A stretch of DNA of 64,000 nucleotides from Bradyrhizobium arachidis (lineage in GTDB: Bacteria > Pseudomonadota > Alphaproteobacteria > Rhizobiales > Xanthobacteraceae). The position numbers and the translations under genes are program-made. The notes beneath the pieces were generated by a model, which saw only the letters and a list, made by a program, of their open reading frames with translations, made no database searches and was not told the DNA's origin. Below, piece by piece: positions 1 to 7,763 of the stretch. How positions within the stretch are numbered: the stretch's first letter is position 1; every line of letters begins with the position of its first letter. Location: positions 9,549,001-9,613,000 of the forward strand of contig NZ_CP030050.1 in assembly GCF_015291705.1 (NCBI RefSeq), given 5' to 3'.

Positions 1-899
1 AGATCTTCTTCGCCTATGGGTTCGGCAACTCCGTCACCTTCCCGTTCTCGGCCGGCGCCGCAACGCTGCTGCTGCCGGGCCAGCCGAAGCCGGCTGCGAT
101 CTTCGCGGCGATCGAGCAGTACAGGCCGACGGTCTTCTTCGGCCTGCCGACGCTGTACACGTCGCTGACCAAGGCCGAGGGCGCGGACAAAACGAATTTC
201 TCGTCGCTGCGCATGTCGCTCTCGGCGGCCGAAGTGCTCTCGGCCGAGGTCTTCAACGGCTGGAAGACGCTCACGGGCCTCGAGATCGTCGAAGGCCTCG
301 GCTCGACCGAGGTGCTTCACATCTATCTCTCCAACCGCCCCGAGCAGAAGAAGCTCGGCGCCGCGGGCCTGCGCGTACCCGGCTACGAGGTCGCGCTGCG
401 CGACAAGGACGGGCGCGACGTCGGCGACGACGAGGAAGGGATTCTGTGGGTGCGCGGCGATTCCAACACGCCGCTGTACTGGAACCGGCCGGACAAATCC
501 GCCGAGACCATCCGCGAGGGCGGCTGGATCTACACCGGCGACCGTTTCGTCCGCGATAGCGACGGCTTCCATTTCTTCCGCGGCCGCGCCGATGATCTGA
601 TCAAGATCTCCGGCCAGTGGGTCTACCCGCTCGAGGTCGAGCTCTGCCTCGCCGACCATCCTGATATCCGCGAATGCGCCGTTTTCGCCGCCGAGCTGCC
701 GGACCGGCGCATGACGCTGAAGGCGGTGGTGGTGATGAACAATCGCGCGACGGACCAGGGCGAGGCGACGCGGCGGCTGCAGGACTATGTGAAGGGCAAG
801 CTGCTGCCCTACAAATATCCGCGCGAGGTGATCTTCATCGACGAGCTGCCGAAGACGGGCACGGGGAAGATCGACCGGCAGGCATTGTTGCGGATGTGA
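1..899 (+). CDS. Benzoate-CoA ligase family enzyme (3' part)
   Basis: The reading frame is already open at base 3, so the start lies outside the window; about 298 C-terminal residues are visible. It belongs to the ANL adenylating superfamily and would activate an aromatic acid to its CoA thioester with ATP. Visible family features are the aromatic-acid ligase segment FFAYGFGNS, the GLGSTEVLHIYLSN adenylate-binding segment, the YTGDR hinge-region motif, and the C-terminal PKTGTGKIDR with the catalytic lysine. It resembles the benzoate-CoA ligase further along (48.0-49.6 kb) and is a paralogue of it. The exact substrate (benzoate, hydroxybenzoate or other) cannot be read from this part. Confidence 0.9.
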   Translation, partial: IFFAYGFGNSVTFPFSAGAATLLLPGQPKPAAIFAAIEQYRPTVFFGLPTLYTSLTKAEGADKTNFSSLRMSLSAAEVLSAEVFNGWKTLTGLEIVEGLGSTEVLHIYLSNRPEQKKLGAAGLRVPGYEVALRDKDGRDVGDDEEGILWVRGDSNTPLYWNRPDKSAETIREGGWIYTGDRFVRDSDGFHFFRGRADDLIKISGQWVYPLEVELCLADHPDIRECAVFAAELPDRRMTLKAVVVMNNRATDQGEATRRLQDYVKGKLLPYKYPREVIFIDELPKTGTGKIDRQALLRM

Positions 900-928
900 G
901 GCCAGGACGCAGATCCACGCACCGCAAT

Positions 929-1018
929 CGTAGGGTGGGCAAAGCGAAGCGTGCGCACCGTTGCCCATTAAGAGAGAGATCGTGGGCACGGCGCAAGAGC
1001 GCCTTTGCCCACCCTACG
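929..1018. repeat. Dispersed inverted repeat, family A (copy 1)
   Basis: Starts CGTAGGGTGGGCAAAG and ends CTTTGCCCACCCTACG, so the ends pair as a long hairpin. The same ends recur at 3438-3527, 36183-36309 and 56788-56880. It lies between two convergent genes. Confidence 0.75.
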
Positions 1019-1056
1019 AGATCTGAGTGTGCGGCGCGACCATCGCCTCATTCCCC

Positions 1057-1569
1057 TCACCCGGCCTTCCCAAGATGCTCCAGCGCATCCTCGGCTCGCA
1101 GCGGCACCCTTGAGGCCTCGTTGTTGAGATCGACGAGCTGCGTCAGCAGCCCCATCAGCGCCTTGCGGTCCGCTGGCTTGAGCGGCTCCAGCATGCGGGC
1201 CTGGGCGCGCTCGACGGCAGGGATGATCTCGCGCAGGATCGCAACGCCGGCCTTGGTCAGATAGAGCAGCTTGATCCGCTTGTCCTCCGGCGCCGGCTTG
1301 CGCTCGACAAACTCCTTGGCCTGCAGCCGCTCGATCACGCTGCCGAGCGTGGAACGGTCGAACGCGATCACCGCCGACAGCCGCGTCGCGTCGATGCCGG
1401 GATGGGTGTGGATCGCGATCAGCGCGGCGTATTGCACCGGCGTGAGGTCGAACGCCCTACACTCCTCCATGAAGATCGAGACCGCGATCTGCTGCATGCG
1501 CCGGAACAGATAGCCCGGCGCGGCATAGACCGCGTCGATCGTGATCGGCGCGGCAGGCTTACTCGGCAT
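1057..1569 (-). CDS. MarR family transcriptional regulator
   Basis: A 170-residue winged-helix protein. The central stretch (LTPVQYAAL, then a recognition helix around DRSTLGSVIERL, then the wing EDKRIKLLYLT) is the MarR fold. MarR proteins are dimers that usually repress neighbouring catabolic genes until an aromatic ligand binds. I chose the inner ATG (MPSKP), which overlaps the isomerase stop by 11 bases; an ATG 8 codons upstream is possible. It is the last gene after the GST-type isomerase and most likely controls the divergent gentisate dioxygenase and its own operon. A palindrome overlapping the -10 box of the dioxygenase promoter is a fitting operator. Confidence 0.9.
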   Translation of the reverse strand: MPSKPAAPITIDAVYAAPGYLFRRMQQIAVSIFMEECRAFDLTPVQYAALIAIHTHPGIDATRLSAVIAFDRSTLGSVIERLQAKEFVERKPAPEDKRIKLLYLTKAGVAILREIIPAVERAQARMLEPLKPADRKALMGLLTQLVDLNNEASRVPLRAEDALEHLGKAG

Positions 1570-2191
1570 CGGGCTGCTTCTCCGGTGCGGCATTGGCGAA
1601 GGCCGGCAGCGCCTTGGCGGCGGCTTCCGCCTTCAGCAGGCGCGGATAGGCCGAAACATCGACGCCGAAGCGGCGCGCATTGGCAAGCTGCGGCACCAGG
1701 CAAAGATCGGCGAGCGTCGGTGCATCGCCGAAGCAGAACGGCCCCTTCTCGTCCTTGATCAGCGTCTCGCAGGCCGACAGGCCCTCGCGGTTGACCCACG
1801 CGGCCCAGTCCTGGACCTTCTCTTCGGCAAGACCGAGCTCGCGCAGCCGTGCCAGCACCTTCAGATTCTGCACCGGATGGGTGTCGCAGGCGATCGCCAG
1901 CGCGAACGCCCGCACCTTGGCGCGGTGCAGCGGATCCTTCGGCAGCAGCGGCGGATTGGGATGGGTCTCGTCGAGCCATTCGATGATGGCGACCGATTGG
2001 GTCAGCACTGCGCCCGCATCGTTCTCCAGTGTCGGCACCAGGCCTTGCGGGTTGATGGCGAGATAGGCTGGCGCGCATTGCTCGCCCTTGCGCAAGTGAT
2101 GCGGCAGGTGCTCGGCGCCGAGGCCTTTGAGGTTCAGCGCGATCCGCACGCGATAGGCGGCGCTGGAGCGGAAATAGCCGTGCAGCTTCAT
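1559..2191 (-). CDS. maiA: Maleylpyruvate/maleylacetoacetate isomerase (zeta GST)
   Basis: 210 residues. It isomerises the cis ring-cleavage product to the fumaryl form using glutathione. The N-terminal thioredoxin-like domain begins KLHGYFRSSAAYRVRIALN; the usual SSCSxRVRIAL signature is present except that Cys is Ala, with Ser9/Ser10 kept. The NPQGLVPTLE and TQSVAIIEWLDE glutathione-binding segments and an all-helical C-terminal domain follow. The start MKLHG has a good ribosome site (AGGGAGG). It faces gentisate dioxygenase, so maleylpyruvate is the expected substrate rather than maleylacetoacetate; that assignment is from context. A fumarylpyruvate hydrolase, the next step, is not seen nearby. 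Confidence 0.9.
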   Translation of the reverse strand: MKLHGYFRSSAAYRVRIALNLKGLGAEHLPHHLRKGEQCAPAYLAINPQGLVPTLENDAGAVLTQSVAIIEWLDETHPNPPLLPKDPLHRAKVRAFALAIACDTHPVQNLKVLARLRELGLAEEKVQDWAAWVNREGLSACETLIKDEKGPFCFGDAPTLADLCLVPQLANARRFGVDVSAYPRLLKAEAAAKALPAFANAAPEKQPDAE

Positions 2192-2213
2192 CGAGACCCT
2201 CCCTGTTATTTCT

Positions 2214-2294
2214 GTCATTCCGGGGCGATGCGTCAGCATCGAACCCGGAATCTCGAGATTCCGGGTTCGGCTCTTCGGGCCGCCCCGGAATGAC
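2214..2294. repeat. Dispersed palindromic repeat, family B (copy 1)
   Basis: Outer ends GTCATTCCGGGGC and GCCCCGGAATGAC pair, and the centre (2241-2268) is a perfect 28-base palindrome with 14-base arms, GAACCCGGAATCTC plus its complement. A diverged copy sits at 5166-5243. It occupies the divergent maiA/gentisate dioxygenase region, upstream of the dioxygenase promoter. Confidence 0.75.
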
Positions 2295-2307
2295 GTTTCC
2301 CTGTGCG

Positions 2308-2336
2308 TTGACGCTACCTAGATCGTCAGTATACTG
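2308..2336 (+). promoter_or_regulatory. Promoter and probable MarR operator of gentisate dioxygenase
   Basis: TTGACG at 2308-2313, a 16-base spacer and TATACT at 2330-2335 form a near-consensus housekeeping promoter 30 bases before the start codon. The 10-base palindrome CAGTATACTG (2327-2336) covers the -10 box, a natural place for repression by the neighbouring MarR protein. Binding is inferred. Confidence 0.6.
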
Positions 2337-2365
2337 TCAATCAACAAAACAAACGGGAGCGCACC

Positions 2366-3406
2366 ATGGAAGCCGTGACCAAGACGCCCGAACGCGAGGC
2401 GTTTTACAAGAAGATCGACGGCGAGAACCTCACCGCGCTGTGGACGGTGATGAGCGATTTGATCACGCCGGAGCCGAAGAGCGCGTGCCGGCCCCACCTC
2501 TGGAAGTTCGACGTCATCCGCGACTACATGACGGAAGCCGGCAAGCTGATCACCGCCAAGGAGGCCGAGCGGCGCGTGCTGGTGCTGGAGAACCCCGGCC
2601 TGCGCGGGCAATCCAAGATCACGACATCGCTCTATGCCGGCGTGCAGATGGTGGTGCCAGGCGATGTCGCGCCCGCGCACCGCCACAGCCAGTCGGCGCT
2701 GCGCTTCGTGCTCGAGGGCAAGGGCGCCCACACCGCGGTTGACGGCGAGCGCACCGCGATGGAGGCCGGCGACTTCATCATCACGCCGTCGATGACGTGG
2801 CACGATCATTCCAATGAAACTGATGAGCCGATGTTCTGGCTCGACGGGCTCGACATTCCCCTGGTGCAGTTCTTCGACTGCTCGTTTGCGGAGGGGTCGA
2901 AAGAGGACCAGCAGAAGATCACAAAACCTGCCGGCGACAGTTTTGCGCGCTACGGCCACAACCTCTTGCCGGTCGATGTGAAGCGGAGCTCGAAGACGTC
3001 ACCTATCTTCAGCTACCCCTATGCCTACACCCGCGAGGCGCTGGAAAAAGCTCGCGCGAGCCAGGAATGGGACGCCTGCCACGGGCTGAAGCTGAAGTTC
3101 AGCAACCCCGAGACCGGCGATTTCGCGATGCCGACCATCGGCACCTTCATCCAGCTGCTGCCGAAGGGTTTTAAGACCGCGCGCTATCGGTCGACCGACG
3201 CGACGGTATTCTGCCCGATCGAGGGACGCGGCCGCAGCCGCATCGGCGATGCCGTGTTCGAATGGGGCCCGCGCGATCTGTTCGTGGTGCCGAGCTGGCA
3301 GTGGGTGACGCACGAGGCAGATGACGATGCGGTGCTGTTCAGCTTCTCGGACCGGCCAGTGCAGCAGAAGCTGGATCTGTTCCGTGAGGACCGCGGGAAC
3401 GCGTGA
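2366..3406 (+). CDS. Gentisate 1,2-dioxygenase
   Basis: 346 residues, the usual family length. It cleaves the ring of gentisate between C1 and C2 with Fe(II) and O2 to give maleylpyruvate. It is a bicupin: the first cupin carries HRHSQSALRF followed by EGKG, with likely iron ligands His105, His107 and His146 (in MTWHDHSN); the second cupin around EGRGRSRIGD lacks the metal histidines, as is normal for the family. ATG follows a GGGAG ribosome site. It is divergent from the isomerase and MarR genes, forming a compact gentisate module. The enzyme that makes gentisate is not evident here. Confidence 0.93.
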   Translation: MEAVTKTPEREAFYKKIDGENLTALWTVMSDLITPEPKSACRPHLWKFDVIRDYMTEAGKLITAKEAERRVLVLENPGLRGQSKITTSLYAGVQMVVPGDVAPAHRHSQSALRFVLEGKGAHTAVDGERTAMEAGDFIITPSMTWHDHSNETDEPMFWLDGLDIPLVQFFDCSFAEGSKEDQQKITKPAGDSFARYGHNLLPVDVKRSSKTSPIFSYPYAYTREALEKARASQEWDACHGLKLKFSNPETGDFAMPTIGTFIQLLPKGFKTARYRSTDATVFCPIEGRGRSRIGDAVFEWGPRDLFVVPSWQWVTHEADDDAVLFSFSDRPVQQKLDLFREDRGNA

Positions 3407-3437
3407 GGGTCTCGTAGGGTGGATTAGCCACAGGTCT

Positions 3438-3527
3438 CGTAGGGTGGGCAAAGGCGCGGAGCGCCGTGCCCACGTCTTCGCGACTCATGAAGGAATGGTG
3501 GGCACGCTTCGCTTTGCCCACCCTACG
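3438..3527. repeat. Dispersed inverted repeat, family A (copy 2)
   Basis: Same terminal sequences as the copy at 929, nearly identical to the copy at 56788. It lies between the convergent gentisate dioxygenase and ABC permease genes. A truncated extra left end (CGTAGGGTGGATTAG) lies just before it. Confidence 0.75.
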
Positions 3528-3553
3528 GCAGCTACGGGTTGCGGTGGATTTGG

Positions 3554-4375
3554 CTACCGCCAGTGCAGCAGCCGCGTTTCCAGCCAGCCGATCACCTTCC
3601 CCACGACAAGCCCAAACACCGACAGGATCACCACGCCCGCGAGCAGCTGATCGGTCTGCATCAGATTGCCGGCCTGCAGCACGAAGGCGCCGATGCCGTA
3701 TTGCGCGCCGATCATCTCGGCGCTGACGACGAGCAATAGCGCTACGGACGCGGTGATGCGGAACCCGGCGAGGATCGCGGGCAGCGCGCCCGGCCAGATC
3801 ACCTTGCGCACGATGGTGGCGAAGGGAACGTTGAAACTTTGCGCCATGCGGATGAGGTTGCGCGGCACCGCATCGACGCCGCTATAGACCGAGATCGCGG
3901 TCGAGAAGAAAACACCGAGCGCAATGGTCGCGATCTTCGGCTCTTCGCCGATGCCGAGCCAGAGGATCAAGAGCGGCAGCAGCGCGATCTTCGGGATCGG
4001 GAACAGCGCCGAGATGAAGGTGATGCCGACGCTGCGCGCGAGCCTGGACAGGCCGATGGCGAAGCCGACGGCGACACCGGCGGCCGTGCCCAGCAGCCAG
4101 CCGACGCCGATGCGGAGCAGCGAGGCCGAGAGATGCTGCCAGAGCGCACCCGACATCGCGAGCTCATAGATCGCGCGCGCGATCGCCGATGGCGCCGGCA
4201 GGAACAGCGGATTGACGAGGCCTGTGCTGCCGGCGACCTGCCAGATCGCGATGACGAGGGCGAGCGCGATCCAGCCGCCGAAGCGGCTCGAGGCGGGCAC
4301 GAAGCCGGCGCCGCGGAAGCGGACGCGCCGGGTCGTCTCGTCTTTCGTTGATGTGTGCGCCGCGCGGTCAAGCAT
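3554..4375 (-). CDS. ABC transporter permease (SsuC/TauC type)
   Basis: 273 residues from the ATG that overlaps the ATPase stop by 8 bases (ATGCTTGA), the usual translational coupling; an ATG 7 codons upstream is possible. About six hydrophobic segments, beginning GWIALALVIAIWQVAG, and a cytoplasmic loop with the EAA-like segment (IRMAQSFNVP ... VIWPGALPAI) that contacts the ATPase. It forms the membrane channel for the substrate-binding protein encoded upstream. The family imports alkanesulfonates, taurine, nitrate or pyrimidine-like compounds; the substrate cannot be fixed from sequence. Confidence 0.92.
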   Translation of the reverse strand: MLDRAAHTSTKDETTRRVRFRGAGFVPASSRFGGWIALALVIAIWQVAGSTGLVNPLFLPAPSAIARAIYELAMSGALWQHLSASLLRIGVGWLLGTAAGVAVGFAIGLSRLARSVGITFISALFPIPKIALLPLLILWLGIGEEPKIATIALGVFFSTAISVYSGVDAVPRNLIRMAQSFNVPFATIVRKVIWPGALPAILAGFRITASVALLLVVSAEMIGAQYGIGAFVLQAGNLMQTDQLLAGVVILSVFGLVVGKVIGWLETRLLHWR

Positions 4376-5141
4376 GCTGGACCTCGCGCTCGGCATCGAT
4401 CGCCTCGTTGCGGATCAGCGACCAGATCTGGTTCTGGAGCGCGAGCAATTTCTCACGCGCCGCCGCCTCGCCGCGCGCGGCCCGCGTCATCGGCACGGTG
4501 ACGACCTCGCGAATGCGGCCGGGCCGGCGCGACAGCACCACGATGCGGTCAGCGAGGCGCGCCGCTTCTTCGAGATTGTGCGTGACATAGACCGCGCCCA
4601 TGCCACCGTCGGCGAGCAGGCGAACAAAGTCTTCCATCAGCAATTCGCGGGTCTGCGAATCCAGCGCCGAGAGCGGCTCGTCCATCAGCAGGATCGCGGG
4701 CTTCACCGCCAGCGCGCGCGAAATGCCGACGCGCTGGCGCATGCCGCCGGAAAGCTGTTTCGGATAGGTCGTGCGGAAATCGGTCAGGCCCGTGCGGCGC
4801 AAGGCGTCGTCAACCAAAGCGCGGCGCTGCGCGGCCGAGAGCTGGGTGTGCAGCAGCGGAAATTCGACGTTCTCCTCGACCGTCGCCCAAGGCAGCAGCG
4901 CGAAATCCTGAAACACGAAGGTGAGCGGATTGAGACTGTCCGCCGGCGGCGCGCCGCGCAGCTCGGGTGTGCCGGAGGTCGGCTGCAACAGGCCACCGAG
5001 GATTGACAGCAGTGTACTCTTGCCGCAGCCGGAAGGGCCGACGATCGCTACCACCTCGCCGGCACTGAGGGTGAACGAGATGTCGTCGAGCACGGCGAGA
5101 TCGCCGAAGCGGTGGGAGATGTGGTTGGCGATCAGGTCCAT
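4368..5141 (-). CDS. ABC transporter ATP-binding protein (SsuB/TauB type)
   Basis: 257 residues. Walker A GPSGCGKS at residues 35-42, Q-loop in FVFQDFALLPW, signature LSGGMRQRVGIS, Walker B ILLMDEP with following LSALD, and the switch histidine in VYVTHN are all present, so it should be an active ATPase. It energises the adjoining permease. The gene lies between the substrate-binding protein (109-base gap holding a palindromic repeat) and the permease (8-base overlap). The repeat in the gap may alter the relative expression of binding protein and transporter core. Confidence 0.94.
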   Translation of the reverse strand: MDLIANHISHRFGDLAVLDDISFTLSAGEVVAIVGPSGCGKSTLLSILGGLLQPTSGTPELRGAPPADSLNPLTFVFQDFALLPWATVEENVEFPLLHTQLSAAQRRALVDDALRRTGLTDFRTTYPKQLSGGMRQRVGISRALAVKPAILLMDEPLSALDSQTRELLMEDFVRLLADGGMGAVYVTHNLEEAARLADRIVVLSRRPGRIREVVTVPMTRAARGEAAAREKLLALQNQIWSLIRNEAIDAEREVQHA

Positions 5142-5165
5142 TCTATCTCGTCGATCCCTTGCTCT

Positions 5166-5243
5166 GTCGTTCCGGGATGGTCCGAAGGACCAGACCCGGA
5201 ACCTCGAGATTCCGGGTTCTCGCTTCGCGAGCCCCGGAATGAC
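5166..5243. repeat. Dispersed palindromic repeat, family B (copy 2)
   Basis: GTCGTTCCGGG ... GCCCCGGAATGAC ends and a central CCGGAACCTCGAGATTCCGG palindrome, related to the copy at 2214. It lies inside an operon, between the binding-protein and ATPase genes, where a transcript hairpin could stabilise the upstream message. Confidence 0.7.
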
Positions 5244-5250
5244 GGATACA

Positions 5251-6255
5251 TCAATCCGCCTTCACATAATCCTTGGCGATGATCGCGTTCGCGTCAAAGC
5301 CCTTGTCAGCGAATCCCTGCTCCTGGAGCCATTTGATCTGGTTGTCGACGTTCTTCACGTCGAGCTTGCCGTCGGGATCGATATAGGCGCAGTTGCCGAC
5401 CACCTGCTCGACCGGCAGGTTGGTGTATTTGGCGATGATCTCCAACAGCGGCTTGGTCTTGTCGTTGATCGGGGCGACACCGTCCTTCATGGAGGCGAGG
5501 ATGACGTCGTGATATTCGCGATCGGCTTTCGCGAGCACGCCGAGGAATTTCGTCACCAGCGCCTTGTTGGTCAGCGTCTTCGGCGAAGCGAACACCGCGC
5601 CCAGCTGCCAGGGTGTCTCGTCGCCGACCCAGCCCAGGAATTTAGCGCCGCCCTCATCCATCAATTTTCGCGCGGTGGAGATCGGCAGCAGCGCCGCGTC
5701 GACGGTCTCACCCTTGAGCGCGGCAGCGGCGTTCGACAGCGATTGCAGCGGCACGATCTTCACGTCGGCGAGCTTGAAGCCGTATTTGTCGGCGAGCAGG
5801 CCGAGCGAATAATGAAAGGAGGAGCCAACCTGCGTGACCGCGATGCGCTTGCCGGCGAGGTCCTTCGGCGCCTTCAGGCCGGCCGCATAGGCGTTGTTGC
5901 TGGCGAAATAGCCGATCAGGGGATAGCCGGCCTTCTCGCGGCTCATGCCGCCGATCACCTTCAGCGTGCCCTTGCCGGCAAGATTGTAGAGACCGGCGGT
6001 GAAGGCGGTGACGCCGAAATCGACGTCGCCCGAGGTGGTCGCGACCGCGATCGGCTGCGCAGCATCGAAGAATTTCAGCTCGACGTCCAGGCCGGCCTCG
6101 CGAAAGTAGCCCTTGTCCTGCGCGATGAAAACAGGCGCGGAGGACGACAGGCGGAGCACGCCGACCTTGGCCTTCAGCGCGTCCTCGGCCCGGGCCGTGC
6201 CCATCGCCATGATCGCCAACAGGCCAGCAGCTGCGAGCCTTGCAATTCCGATCAT
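5251..6255 (-). CDS. ABC transporter substrate-binding protein (SsuA/NMT1 type)
   Basis: 334 residues with a signal peptide (MIGIARLAAAGLLAIMAM, cleavage likely after ARA). The mature protein has the NMT1/THI5-like fold pattern: early LKVGVLRLSSSAPVFIA, GLDVELKFFDAAQ, and the LAGKRIAVTQVGSS hinge stretch. It would bind the ligand in the periplasm for the SsuBC-like transporter downstream. A GAGGAAA ribosome site precedes the ATG. It starts 32 bases after the FAD oxidoreductase, so the two are probably co-transcribed, suggesting the transporter feeds that enzyme. Confidence 0.9.
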   Translation of the reverse strand: MIGIARLAAAGLLAIMAMGTARAEDALKAKVGVLRLSSSAPVFIAQDKGYFREAGLDVELKFFDAAQPIAVATTSGDVDFGVTAFTAGLYNLAGKGTLKVIGGMSREKAGYPLIGYFASNNAYAAGLKAPKDLAGKRIAVTQVGSSFHYSLGLLADKYGFKLADVKIVPLQSLSNAAAALKGETVDAALLPISTARKLMDEGGAKFLGWVGDETPWQLGAVFASPKTLTNKALVTKFLGVLAKADREYHDVILASMKDGVAPINDKTKPLLEIIAKYTNLPVEQVVGNCAYIDPDGKLDVKNVDNQIKWLQEQGFADKGFDANAIIAKDYVKAD

Positions 6256-6287
6256 CCCGTTTCCTCTCGTGCTTGTCTTGCAGTCCG

Positions 6288-7643
6288 TTACAGGCCCTCG
6301 GGCACCGCCTGGTCCCGCCCGATGAAGGCGCCCTGTTGTTTCAACGTTTCCTGCAATTTTTCAATGGGGATTTCGCGGGGGATCCGGTTTCCGGAAAGCG
6401 CCAGCGCGGCGGCGGAACCGGCGGCCTCGCCCATCACGAAACAGGCACCGGAAACCCGCGCCGCCGATTGGCCCTCATGGGTCATCGAGGCACAGCGGCC
6501 GGCGACCAGGAGATTGTCGACGCCTTCGGGCACCAGCATGCGGTACGGCAGCTCATTGTAACCGCGCGATTCCGGGATGGGCGGGAAGGTGAAGACGACA
6601 TCGCCGGGAACGTGGGCCTCGATCGGCCAGCCGTTGACGCCGATGGAATCCTCGAACGAGGCGCAGCCGAGCACATCCTCGCCGCTGAGCTGGTAGCCGC
6701 CCCTGACGCGGCGCGTCTCGCGGATGCCGAGCTGCGGCGGCAAATCGACGATGTAGGATTTTTCAAAGCCCGGCACGGCGCTACGCAGGAACTCGTAGGC
6801 GGCGAGCGCCTGCTTGCGGCCCTCGATCTCGCCGCGGGTGAGATCATCGGGCTCGACGCCGTTGATGGCGTGGCCGTCCTCACGCGCGACTTGCGTAAAG
6901 TTGACCCGCCATTCGATGCCAGATTTTTGCGGCCGCACGATCGCGCTCTTGCGCGGGAATGTGTGGGTGCCAGCGGCGAGCGCTTTCTCCATCAATTGCG
7001 GGATGGTGCGCCAGGCTTCGCCCGCCTTGTCGGGATCGATGCCGTTGAGGCGGAGCATCATCGAGGGATAGAGCGGATGGCCGTGCTCGTCGCCGATCTC
7101 GAACGGCGCGCCGGCCCAGACCGCGAGATCGCCGTCACCGGAGCAGTCGATGAAGATCTCCGCGCGCACCGCCTGCCGGCCGGCCTTTGTCTCGACCATC
7201 AGCGCGTCGATGCGGCGGTCGTCGCCCATCACCACGCCGGCGCCGAGCGCGTGGAAGAGGATGTTGACCTTGTAGCTGGCGAGCAGCTGATCGGCCGCGA
7301 TCTTGTAGGCCGCGGTGTCATAGGCCTGCGCAAACACCTTGCCGAGGATCAGGTGCGGGGCGTTGAGGCCGTTGAGCAGATCGATCCGCGCCAGGAGCTC
7401 GGACGCCATGCCCTGCACCAGCCGGTGGGCCTTGCCGTAGACATTGCCGTGCAGGCCGCAGAAATTGGTGACGCCGGCGGCGGTGCCCATGCCGCCGAGA
7501 AAACCGTAGCGCTCGATCAGCAGCGTCTTCCGGCCCGCGCGCGCCGCGGAGGCCGCAGCGACGATGCCGGCCGGGCCGCCGCCGAGGACAACGACTTCAT
7601 ATTCGCCATAGAGCGGCACTTTCCGTGCCGGTTCTTCGATCAT
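6288..7643 (-). CDS. FAD-dependent oxidoreductase (PF12831-like)
   Basis: 451 residues. An N-terminal Rossmann fold VVLGGGPAGIVAAASAARAG then LLIERYGFLGG binds FAD; the GFLGGMGTAAGVTNF segment and C-terminal LVAGRCASMTHEGQSAARV are typical of the FAD_oxidored family. The open frame runs far upstream but that part overlaps the divergent LysR gene; I place the start at the ATG just before IEEPARK (another ATG lies 3 codons earlier). Homologues occur in degradation clusters next to ABC or TTT importers, but the reaction is not defined by sequence. First gene of a four-gene run with the ABC importer, probably under control of the divergent LysR. Confidence 0.85.
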   Translation of the reverse strand: MIEEPARKVPLYGEYEVVVLGGGPAGIVAAASAARAGRKTLLIERYGFLGGMGTAAGVTNFCGLHGNVYGKAHRLVQGMASELLARIDLLNGLNAPHLILGKVFAQAYDTAAYKIAADQLLASYKVNILFHALGAGVVMGDDRRIDALMVETKAGRQAVRAEIFIDCSGDGDLAVWAGAPFEIGDEHGHPLYPSMMLRLNGIDPDKAGEAWRTIPQLMEKALAAGTHTFPRKSAIVRPQKSGIEWRVNFTQVAREDGHAINGVEPDDLTRGEIEGRKQALAAYEFLRSAVPGFEKSYIVDLPPQLGIRETRRVRGGYQLSGEDVLGCASFEDSIGVNGWPIEAHVPGDVVFTFPPIPESRGYNELPYRMLVPEGVDNLLVAGRCASMTHEGQSAARVSGACFVMGEAAGSAAALALSGNRIPREIPIEKLQETLKQQGAFIGRDQAVPEGL

Positions 7644-7763
7644 GGCCCGCATGGCGCGTCCGCTCCCAAAATCCCTTGCTTGCAGACGACTATGAATTAA
7701 CGCGCAGCAGGCTACAATCCACCAAAATACGCGATCAGCTTTCGCGAATCGAGAAAGGTCAAA

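Noticed and set aside
4921..7700. Long plus-strand frames (up to 546 codons) opposite the ABC binding protein and FAD oxidoreductase
   Set aside because: They run through clear minus-strand genes and a repeat element and show no recognisable protein.
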